Under the pieces are notes generated by a model that worked only from the letters and a program-made list of their open reading frames with translations, made no database searches and had not been told where the DNA came from. A stretch of DNA of 5,408 bases from Spirochaetaceae bacterium (GTDB lineage: Bacteria; Spirochaetota; Spirochaetia; Treponematales; Breznakiellaceae). Both the position numbers and the translations under genes were made by a program. Of the stretch, positions 1-5,408 are shown in pieces (the stretch's first letter is position 1; every line of letters begins with the position of its first letter). The DNA lies in the NCBI GenBank assembly GCA_031278575.1, contig JAITKD010000004.1, forward strand, positions 1-5,408, written 5' to 3'.

Positions 1-426
1 ATAGGGATTTACTTTACCCGGGGGGCGTCGCTCCGGGCCTTGGTATTTGGTTTCAGGCCCGCGGTGGACAAAACGGCGGCGGAACCGCCGCCGGCCCCGG
101 CGGCGCCCGCCCCGGTTGAGGCCGCACCGGTTCCCGCCCCCAAGGCGGAGGTGCCGGTTATCGAGGCGCCGGCGGTTCCCAAGCCTCCGGCGCCGGCCCA
201 GTCACGGGTACGGTCCCCGGCGCCGGTCGCCCGGTACAAGGTTCCGGCGGTTATTCCGGCAGCGGGGGTTCCGTATAAAATACAATGGGGAGATACCCTG
301 TGGGAAATTTCGGAGGCTTTTTATCGTAACCCTTGGCTTTATCCTCGTATTGCCCGGTTTAATAATATTCGTAATCCAAACCGTATTATCTCGGGAACCA
401 CGATCCGTATTCCGCCCAGGAATTAG
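1..426 (+). CDS. LysM-domain peptidoglycan-binding protein, C-terminal part (5' end outside window)
   Basis: This is the last 141 residues of a protein whose frame is open to the first base, so the N-terminus lies upstream of the window. A TTG at 40 could serve as a start, but nothing supports it. Visible order: a short lead segment (residues 1-22), a low-complexity Pro/Ala/Val-rich linker (about 23-90), then one LysM domain (about 91-139). The LysM signature is YKIQWGDTLWEISEAFY, with the WGDTLWEI core, an Asn-rich middle (NNIRNPN) and the closing GTTIRIPP strand. LysM domains bind N-acetylglucosamine-containing glycans, so the protein probably sits at the cell wall in the periplasm, with the linker acting as a flexible spacer. 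It ends in TAG at 424-426, overlapping the proposed start of the next gene, a lytic transglycosylase, which suggests co-translation and related jobs. The missing N-terminus may hold a signal peptide or another domain. The domain call is firm; the exact role is unknown. Confidence 0.88.
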   Translation: MGIYFTRGASLRALVFGFRPAVDKTAAEPPPAPAAPAPVEAAPVPAPKAEVPVIEAPAVPKPPAPAQSRVRSPAPVARYKVPAVIPAAGVPYKIQWGDTLWEISEAFYRNPWLYPRIARFNNIRNPNRIISGTTIRIPPRN

Positions 427-2623
427 GCGCCGGCCCCCGGTTCTGATTTTCCTCTTGGTCTTCGTCGTCAGCCTTGGCGCCTGCGATCCCAATTTTATAT
501 TGGATCTGCCCGTGGCGGAGGCCGCCGGACGGCTCGAAGCGGGGGATATTGATTTTATCCTTAACGCCGATCCCCGGCGGATAGACGAGCTGCGGCGGCT
601 CCACCCCTCGGCCTTGTTTTACGCGGGTCTTTTGGTCCAATCCCGGGAAGCCGGGGGCGTTATGGGGGATAAACCCGGCGGCATCGGCCTTTCGGCGCTT
701 CTGTTTGAGTCCGCCCTGGAAAGCCCTTCCCCCAAGGTACAGGACGCGGCGGCCGCGGAGCTTTTGAAAGCGGTGCTGGAAGGGGAAGACGGGGTCTTGG
801 CGGAGCGGCTCCTGCCGGGGCTGCGTAAAAAGCGGGCCGTCTTTGCCGGGGCCCCTTTTTTGGAGGAACTCTACGGCGCCGCCCTTTATGCCCTGGGGAG
901 GTTTGACGAGCTTTCGGCCCTGTACCAAGACCGGGAGCCCCCGTCCCTCCGGGGCAGGTCCCTTTTCCTCCTGGCATCCCTCCGGCGCGGGGAAAACACC
1001 CGCCGGGAACTCCTGGACTTTTTTCTTTCGGAGCCTTTGCGGGATCCGCACCACTGGGCCTTTCGGGAAATCGAAAAATTCCCCCCCGCTTTTTCAAATT
1101 CCGAAGCCGCCGCGGTCGCGGGCCGGTTTTCCGTATCCCGTTTTTTCTATGACGCGGGGCTTCAGCATTTCAGAATCCCCCTCGCGGAGGGGCCCCGTCT
1201 TTTTTTTGAATACCCCGAACTCCTCTCCGATCTGGGCAAGGCGTTTCAATATACCGCCGCCGGGAAAGAGGGGATAAAACTTTTTTTGGAATGGGACGAT
1301 CTTATTACCGCGGGGAAGGCGGGCCTTGCCGGGGGGGATACCGGGGACATCCGGTTCAGGCTGTGGTATTATGGGGGGAGGATCCAACGGCAGGGGGAAC
1401 AGTACGGGGAGGCGGCCCGGTCTTTTGCCCGGGCCCTGCCTTTTGCCCCAACGCCCCTCCAGCGGGACGCCTGTATCTGGTATATCCTCCGGATAAACCT
1501 GGATGAAAACCCCGCCGGGATGATACCCCTCCTGGGGGCCTATGTCCCCCGTTGGCACTCGGACGTTTATTTTGCCGATATATTGGACCTGCTTTCCCGG
1601 GAGCTGCTGGTAAAACGGCAGTGGGATTCGTTTTTGGAGGTTTTTTCCCTGATCCGCGGGGGAACCGATGGGGCCACCCGGGCTAAATACGCCTATATCA
1701 TTGGCCGGGCCGTTATGGAAGGCTATATACCGGCGGTAAAAGCCGGGGCGGCCCGGGATTATTTTAGGATAGCTATGGAAGAAAAAGGGGCCCCCTGGTA
1801 TTACCGCGCCCTCTCCGCCTCCTATTTAGGGGAAAAGCTCCCCCCAATACCGAAAAAAGTCCCTGCCCCGGTCCCGGGGGACAGGGTGGATTTTTTCCGG
1901 GATTTTTTTACCTACGGCGCCGGAACCTACGCGTTTCTTTACCTCAGGCCGGTGATGGAGGAGTTGACCATACCGGAATTACGGCTGCTGGCGGAAACCT
2001 TTGCCAAGGCCGGACGCTGGGGGGAATCCATCAGGATAAGCGCCCACTATATGAGCCGGGACGATTATGAACCCGACCTTTGGGACCTGGAACTGGCTTA
2101 TCCCCGGCCCTTTTCCCGTCTGATCGAGGAAAGCGCCCGGAAAGAGGGTCTGTCCCCGGAAATTTTATACGGCCTTATCCGGACGGAAAGCGCCTTTATC
2201 CCCGATATCGGTTCCCGGGCCGGGGCCATAGGGCTGACCCAGCTTATGCCCGCCACCGCCATGGAGATGGCCGGCCGGATCCGCCGGGAGGGGGGGCTTG
2301 AGTACCCGGACCGGGAAGAACTCGACCTCCGAGACCCGGACATCAACGTCCCCCTGGGGGCCCGGTATTTGCGGTACCTGATAGACCGTATGGGGAGTCT
2401 CATGCCGGCCCTGCTGGCCTACAACGGCGGCATGGGCCGTATTCCCCGCTGGCGGGCCGCCCAGAAGGACCTGCCCGAAGACCTTTTCCCCGAAACCATC
2501 GAATTAAGCGAAACCCGGGATTACGGCAGAAAGGTCCTGTCCGCGGCGGCGGTTTACGGATATTTGTATTATGGTATGACGATGGAAGCGGTAATTGCCG
2601 ATATATTTAAAGCCGGTCAATAA
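422..2623 (+). CDS. Lipoprotein soluble-lytic-transglycosylase-like (Slt70-type) murein hydrolase
   Basis: This enzyme family cleaves the MurNAc-GlcNAc bond of peptidoglycan, forming 1,6-anhydroMurNAc. The C-terminal SLT domain (about residues 564-715 of 733) carries the family motifs: catalytic Glu589 in IRTESAF, GLTQLMP at 604-610, AYNGG at 666-670 and SETRDYG with Glu697. The region before it (about 22-560) is helical and solenoid-like, with TPR-like stretches near 313-345 and 421-470, like the U-shaped arm of Slt70. With the ATT at 422 as start, the N-terminus is Met-Arg-Arg-Arg-Pro-Pro, a hydrophobic run and lipobox LGAC with Cys21, an ideal lipoprotein signal peptide followed by Asp at +2. 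No ATG or GTG gives this. The alternatives are TTG 350 (a 44-residue leader), TTG 455 (too short) and ATG 662 (loses the signal). None has a Shine-Dalgarno, so translation is probably coupled to the upstream LysM gene. The frame is open further upstream, but that part is an Arg-rich shadow of the LysM gene. Function is confident; the start is not. Confidence 0.88.
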   Translation: MRRRPPVLIFLLVFVVSLGACDPNFILDLPVAEAAGRLEAGDIDFILNADPRRIDELRRLHPSALFYAGLLVQSREAGGVMGDKPGGIGLSALLFESALESPSPKVQDAAAAELLKAVLEGEDGVLAERLLPGLRKKRAVFAGAPFLEELYGAALYALGRFDELSALYQDREPPSLRGRSLFLLASLRRGENTRRELLDFFLSEPLRDPHHWAFREIEKFPPAFSNSEAAAVAGRFSVSRFFYDAGLQHFRIPLAEGPRLFFEYPELLSDLGKAFQYTAAGKEGIKLFLEWDDLITAGKAGLAGGDTGDIRFRLWYYGGRIQRQGEQYGEAARSFARALPFAPTPLQRDACIWYILRINLDENPAGMIPLLGAYVPRWHSDVYFADILDLLSRELLVKRQWDSFLEVFSLIRGGTDGATRAKYAYIIGRAVMEGYIPAVKAGAARDYFRIAMEEKGAPWYYRALSASYLGEKLPPIPKKVPAPVPGDRVDFFRDFFTYGAGTYAFLYLRPVMEELTIPELRLLAETFAKAGRWGESIRISAHYMSRDDYEPDLWDLELAYPRPFSRLIEESARKEGLSPEILYGLIRTESAFIPDIGSRAGAIGLTQLMPATAMEMAGRIRREGGLEYPDREELDLRDPDINVPLGARYLRYLIDRMGSLMPALLAYNGGMGRIPRWRAAQKDLPEDLFPETIELSETRDYGRKVLSAAAVYGYLYYGMTMEAVIADIFKAGQ

Positions 2624-2646
2624 TAATGTAGACCCATTGTACCGGC
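2612..2646 (+). other. Imperfect stem-loop at the end of the transglycosylase gene
   Basis: GCCGGTCAAT (2612-2621) can pair with ATTG (2636-2639) plus ACCGGC (2641-2646), giving ten base pairs with one bulged T at 2640 and a 14-nt loop. It spans the TAA stop at 2621-2623. No T-run follows, so it is not a convincing intrinsic terminator. It could be a processing or attenuation structure between the transglycosylase and ftsK, or chance. Confidence 0.25.
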
Positions 2647-2737
2647 CTTATTGAACAACGCTATTTAAGGAATGAGGCGCTTTCAGAATCCAACGGCCCA
2701 CAGCCCCCTGATTTTGAAACCGCCTCGAAAGATTTAT

Positions 2738-2745
2738 AAAGGAGG
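2738..2745 (+). promoter_or_regulatory. Strong Shine-Dalgarno that sets the ftsK start
   Basis: AAAGGAGG matches the consensus anti-Shine-Dalgarno complement. It lies 10 nt before the in-frame GTG at 2756. The alternative in-frame ATG at 2672 has only AAGGA touching the start codon, with no usable spacing. The site therefore favours GTG 2756 and makes 2672-2755 untranslated leader. Confidence 0.8.
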
Positions 2746-2755
2746 TTCCGGTTCC

Positions 2756-5131
2756 GTGATTTTGAAAATCTTTTTTTCCCGGCCTGATTATAAATTCCGT
2801 CTGGCGGCGGTGATAGGCGCCCTGATTTTGGGTATTTTCTCCCTTTTTTTGATTTTTTCCATCGCCGTTTCCCTTTTCAGTTTATCGGGGTTCCCCGCGC
2901 TGCCGGTGGATTTTTTGACCAACGCCTATGGGATGCTGGCCTTTATCATTCCCCTGTACTTTTTGGGGATGGCCCTGATCCTGGCGGATCCCCGCTATAA
3001 GCCCGGCCGGATATTTATCCTTAACGCCGGGGTTTTCCCCTTCCTGACCCTGGCCATTGGTTTTGCCTTTCTCCGGGATTTCGCCTATTATTCGGTACGG
3101 ATCGCCCTCCTCGTATCCCTGGGGAGAACCGGTTTTTGTTTTCTGGTTATTACCCTGACTTTTATTGAGGGCGTCATCATTATGGCTTTGGTTTCCCTTT
3201 TTTTCCCCGGGGAACCGCGGGGGCTTGATCCAAAAGACAAAACCGGCCTGTCCGAAGCCCGCCGGGGCTTGCTCCCTCCGCCCCAAACGACCGGGGGGGA
3301 TCTTTATATCGAAGCCGCTCCCCTGAGTGAAGGAAGCGGCCAAAACCAGATCCTCCTTCCGGCGGTTGATAAAAACGACCCGCCGGAATTTTCCGAATTA
3401 CCCCCCCTGTCCGGCAAAGCGGCCTTTAAGGAAGCCGAATCCCCCCAGCTTATCCGGGAGCGGGTGGAACAATTCGGCGCTTATATTGAGGAGCCTGACT
3501 TTTTTGAAGACGTCCGGGTTTTTGAGCCCCGGGATGCGGTTTTTTCCGGGGAAACGGAAGACGGGGACGGACCGGACTATGCCGGGGAAGAGGATCCGGA
3601 GGACGGGACGCCCTACGCCGAAGACCCCTGGGTAAAAGAGCCGGATCGGGAAGATGCCGAACCGGAAGAACCGGTCAGCCGGGGAACGGAACCAAAAATA
3701 GGGAAGATAAAAAAACACGGCCCCTACCGGGTCCCGGTGGAGGGGATCCTCAACCAATACCCCGACGGCCAATACTGGATCATCGATCAGGTTACCCGGG
3801 ACGCCGCCATAACCCTCAAGGAAACCCTGGAGGAATTCAAGATCCAGGCGGAGGTAACGGGGATCCGCAAGGGCCCGGTGATCACCATGTTCGAGATCCT
3901 CCCCGCTCCCGGGGTCAAGCTCTCCCGAATCGTGAACCTCCAGGACAATATCGCCCTCCGCCTGGCCGCCTCATCGGTGCGGATCGTGGCCCCTATTCCG
4001 GGGAAACACGCCGTGGGGATCGAGGTGCCCAACAAAAAACGGAACATCGTCTCCTTCCGGGAGATCATCGAGGGGGAATTACAGCGGGAGGGCAAGAAAC
4101 CTGAGATCCCCGTGGTTTTGGGGAAGGACATAACCGGGGAGGCCCAAACCGTGGACCTGGTTCAGATGCCCCACCTGCTCATCGCCGGTTCCACCGGATC
4201 GGGCAAGTCGGTCTGCGTCAACTCCATGATCCTTTCGATATTGTACCAACGGGCTCCCGCGGAATGCCGGCTGATCCTCATCGATCCCAAAATTGTGGAA
4301 CTCAAACTCTACAACGATATTCCCCATTTGTTAACCCCGGTGATCACCGAGCCGAAACGGGCCTTCCAGGCCCTTCAATACTGTATCTACGAGATGGAGC
4401 GGCGTTACGCCTGCCTGGACTCCATGGGGGTCCGGGACATCCGCAGTTACAACAAACGGATCCGGGAACGGGGGATCGCCGCGGAACACATGCCCTATAT
4501 CGTGGTGGTGATCGACGAATTCGCCGACCTTATGGCCACCACCGGCAAAGAACTGGAATCTACGGTGGCGCGTCTTGCGGCCATGAGCCGGGCCGTGGGG
4601 ATCCACCTGGTCCTGGCCACCCAGCGGCCCTCCATCGACGTGATCACCGGCCTTATCAAGGCCAATATCCCCAGCCGTATCGCCTTTATGGTGGCCAGCA
4701 AGATGGACAGCCGGATCATCATCGACATGGTGGGGGCGGAAAAGCTCCTGGGTAAGGGGGATATGCTCTACGCCGGGGTGGTGGACCCCTTCCCCGTCCG
4801 TATCCAGGGGGCCTTTGTCTCCGAAGAAGAGGTGGAGCGGGTGGTGGAGTTGGTGAAGACCCTGGGGTCCCCGGACTATATCGACGACGAAATTTTCTAC
4901 GACGAGGACGACGAGGCCGCCCCCTCCCTCTTTTCCGAGGGGGAAGACCCCCTGTACGACAAGGCCCTGGAGGTGGTGGTGCAACAGGGCAAGGCCAGCG
5001 CCAGCTATATCCAGCGGCGGCTCAAGATAGGCTACAACCGGGCCGCCCGGCTGGTGGAAGAAATGGAACACCGGGGCGTCGTCGGGCCCGCCCAGGGGTC
5101 GAAGCCGAGAGAGCTACTCAAAGGCGTATAA
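2756..5131 (+). CDS. ftsK: DNA translocase FtsK/SpoIIIE
   Basis: A septum-anchored hexameric ATPase that pumps chromosome DNA during division and, in well-studied bacteria, activates XerCD dimer resolution. The protein has 791 residues from the GTG chosen for its Shine-Dalgarno. Four membrane segments lie at about 16-42, 57-77, 85-106 and 126-150. A linker (about 152-320) is strongly acidic at 245-310 (many Asp/Glu, Pro) and ends in a basic patch (KIGKIKKHG). The alpha/beta motor starts near Tyr324. Walker A is GSTGSGKS (478-485, Lys484), Walker B is VVVIDEFADL (Asp587, Glu588), and the family signature TQRPSIDVITGLIKANIPSR starts at Thr622. The gamma winged helix (about 732-791) contains QRRLKIGYNRAARLVEEME and ends in QGSKPRELLKGV. 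This domain reads orienting octamers (KOPS/SRS) in relatives. The linker is short compared with E. coli FtsK and close to Bacillus-type translocases. All key residues are intact. The last 12 codons are duplicated downstream, an unusual arrangement. An ATG at 2672 would add 28 residues of unlikely leader. Confidence 0.96.
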   Translation: MILKIFFSRPDYKFRLAAVIGALILGIFSLFLIFSIAVSLFSLSGFPALPVDFLTNAYGMLAFIIPLYFLGMALILADPRYKPGRIFILNAGVFPFLTLAIGFAFLRDFAYYSVRIALLVSLGRTGFCFLVITLTFIEGVIIMALVSLFFPGEPRGLDPKDKTGLSEARRGLLPPPQTTGGDLYIEAAPLSEGSGQNQILLPAVDKNDPPEFSELPPLSGKAAFKEAESPQLIRERVEQFGAYIEEPDFFEDVRVFEPRDAVFSGETEDGDGPDYAGEEDPEDGTPYAEDPWVKEPDREDAEPEEPVSRGTEPKIGKIKKHGPYRVPVEGILNQYPDGQYWIIDQVTRDAAITLKETLEEFKIQAEVTGIRKGPVITMFEILPAPGVKLSRIVNLQDNIALRLAASSVRIVAPIPGKHAVGIEVPNKKRNIVSFREIIEGELQREGKKPEIPVVLGKDITGEAQTVDLVQMPHLLIAGSTGSGKSVCVNSMILSILYQRAPAECRLILIDPKIVELKLYNDIPHLLTPVITEPKRAFQALQYCIYEMERRYACLDSMGVRDIRSYNKRIRERGIAAEHMPYIVVVIDEFADLMATTGKELESTVARLAAMSRAVGIHLVLATQRPSIDVITGLIKANIPSRIAFMVASKMDSRIIIDMVGAEKLLGKGDMLYAGVVDPFPVRIQGAFVSEEEVERVVELVKTLGSPDYIDDEIFYDEDDEAAPSLFSEGEDPLYDKALEVVVQQGKASASYIQRRLKIGYNRAARLVEEMEHRGVVGPAQGSKPRELLKGV

Positions 5132-5200
5132 GGCCCTTTGGCCGTGAATAGCAGGAGGCCCCCGCCGGGGGCATCCTGCTATTCGTAGACCCTGCGCGCG
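5092..5200 (+). repeat. Direct repeat copy 1 (ftsK 3' end plus downstream hairpin)
   Basis: This segment matches 5300-5408 at 103 of 109 positions, with an offset of 208 bp. It covers the last 12 codons of ftsK, the TAA, a short GGCC-CTTT-GGCC hairpin (5132-5143), a long hairpin (5146-5184) and the start of a GC-only palindrome. Mismatches are at 5095, 5098, 5101, 5110 and 5114 (all in codons, all synonymous) and at 5188 (noncoding). Homology fades upstream of 5092. Confidence 0.93.
5146..5184 (+). terminator. Strong hairpin after ftsK, possible terminator
   Basis: GAATAGCAGGA (5146-5156) pairs perfectly with TCCTGCTATTC (5174-5184). After a single G/A mismatch, GCCCCC (5158-5163) pairs with GGGGGC (5167-5172) around a GCC loop, giving 17 pairs in all. 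Two G-U pairs can extend the base to 5144-5186. It begins 15 nt after the ftsK stop, a typical terminator place, but no T-run follows. It may act instead as a bidirectional or Rho-dependent 3'-end stabiliser, or be part of a repeat element. Confidence 0.55.
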
Positions 5201-5207
5201 GAGCGCG
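5195..5207 (+). repeat. Short GC-only palindrome
   Basis: CGCGC and GCGCG flank a GGA loop, giving five G-C pairs, followed by GGCTTTCCC. The T-run is too short for a standard terminator. The right edge of the window stops within the matching sequence of repeat copy 2. Confidence 0.4.
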
Positions 5208-5267
5208 GCTTTCCCAACAGCGTCGGCGCGGCGTGGCGCCCATGAGGGCCGCTGTCCCCCGCAACGG

Positions 5268-5291
5268 GCCGGAGGGCTTTAGCCGTCCGGC
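5268..5291 (+). repeat. Hairpin within the segment between the two repeats
   Basis: GCCGGAGGGC (5268-5277) pairs with GCCGTCCGGC (5282-5291) around a TTTA loop, giving nine pairs and one G/G mismatch. It lies just before repeat copy 2. Together with the palindrome at 5195-5207, it makes the 5201-5299 interval almost fully structured and unlikely to code. Confidence 0.5.
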
Positions 5292-5300
5292 GGCGCCGTC

Positions 5301-5339
5301 CAAGGATCAAAGCCGAGGGAGTTACTCAAAGGCGTATAA
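5301..5339 (+). pseudogene. Duplicated ftsK C-terminal tail (12 codons plus stop)
   Basis: Read from 5301, the sequence spells QGSKPRELLKGV and TAA, the exact C-terminus of the FtsK encoded just upstream. Five codons differ (CAG/CAA, GGG/GGA, TCG/TCA, AGA/AGG, CTA/TTA) and all keep the amino acid. The frame is closed upstream by a TAG at 5280-5282 and no start precedes it, so it is a detached gene end and not a gene. The differing codons in this copy are mostly A- or T-richer than those of the rest of ftsK here, which hints at a different source strain. Confidence 0.85.
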
Positions 5340-5353
5340 GGCCCTTTGGCCGT

Positions 5354-5392
5354 GAATAGCAGGAGGCCCCCGCCGGGGGCATCCTGCTATTC
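5354..5392 (+). terminator. Second copy of the strong hairpin
   Basis: This is base-for-base the same as the hairpin at 5146-5184, with the same 11-bp outer stem, G/A mismatch, 6-bp inner stem and GCC loop. It lies 15 nt after the TAA of the duplicated ftsK tail. If copy 2 is an ancestral gene end, this was its original 3' structure. No T-run follows. Confidence 0.5.
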
Positions 5393-5408
5393 GTATACCC
5401 TGCGCGCG

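Larger units (their letters stand above)
5300..5408 (+). repeat. Direct repeat copy 2, running to the window edge
   Basis: This is the second copy of the 5092-5200 segment, at 103 of 109 identical positions. It contains a remnant of the ftsK 3' coding end, then an identical hairpin and flanks. The window ends exactly where the copy would continue, so its true right end is unknown. Confidence 0.93.

Noticed and set aside
47..421. Upstream extension of the transglycosylase frame, Arg/Pro-rich then hydrophobic
   Set aside because: It is the shadow of the LysM gene. The Arg/Pro run mirrors its GC-rich Pro/Ala codons, and the hydrophobic run mirrors its AT-rich LysM codons. The lipobox downstream argues for a later start.
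400..430. Programmed frameshift fusing LysM and transglycosylase
   Set aside because: LysM ends normally after a complete domain, no slippery motif is evident, and a fusion would bury the lipoprotein signal peptide.
2637..2667. TTGTAC and TATTTA as a promoter in the spacer
   Set aside because: The spacing is 19 nt and the -10 match is poor; this is too weak to call.
2714..2740. TTGAAA and TATAAA as an ftsK promoter
   Set aside because: The spacer is only 15 nt, and transcription would start within or after the Shine-Dalgarno, leaving a start without its ribosome site.
4331..5071. Long minus-strand open frame opposite ftsK
   Set aside because: It is antisense to the conserved FtsK motor, His/Gly/Val-rich and without domain features. 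It is a codon-bias shadow.
5118..5303. Minus-strand 61-residue open frame
   Set aside because: It has a TTG start and no Shine-Dalgarno, and it reads straight through the hairpins and the end of ftsK. Its sequence is explained by the palindromes.
1..5408. KOPS/SRS-like octamers (GGGNAGGG, GAGAAGGG) near ftsK
   Set aside because: A scan by eye found only partial G-rich matches and no exact octamer. G-rich runs are expected at this base composition.

Overview
The window reads as a stretch of a GC-rich bacterial chromosome from an organism with a diderm-type envelope. All genes are on the + strand and concern the cell wall and division: the 3' part of a LysM peptidoglycan-binding protein (1-426), a lipoprotein lytic transglycosylase of the Slt70 type (about 422-2623), and a complete FtsK/SpoIIIE DNA translocase (2756-5131). 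The LysM sequence style and the lipoprotein-type transglycosylase suggest a spirochaete, perhaps a GC-rich Treponema. That is an inference from sequence feel, not a phylogenetic result.

Layout. The LysM frame is open at the left edge, so the gene starts outside the window. Its stop codon overlaps the most plausible start of the transglycosylase by 5 nt. That start is an unusual ATT, which places a textbook lipoprotein signal peptide (lipobox Cys21) at the N-terminus. A 132-bp spacer (2624-2755) separates the transglycosylase from ftsK. The spacer contains a weak imperfect hairpin and ends in a near-perfect Shine-Dalgarno AAAGGAGG, which decides for a GTG start at 2756 over an upstream ATG. 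FtsK has four N-terminal membrane segments, an acidic linker, an intact Walker A/B motor and a C-terminal gamma winged helix.

From 5132 to the right edge (277 bp) there is no credible gene, but the stretch is highly structured. A 109-bp segment made of the last 12 codons of ftsK, its stop, and a strong 39-nt hairpin is repeated with a period of 208 bp (5092-5200 and 5300-5408). The second copy still spells the FtsK C-terminal peptide. All five nucleotide differences in the coding part are synonymous transitions, while the noncoding part differs at only one position. This duplicated gene end, with more hairpins between the copies, is the most unusual feature of the window. It could be gene-end restoration by a small inserted element, a tandem duplication, or a strain-chimeric assembly join.

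Together, the genes bind (LysM) and cleave (Slt) peptidoglycan and move DNA at the septum (FtsK), a coherent envelope and cell-division neighbourhood. I found no tRNA, rRNA, CRISPR array or recognisable transposase.
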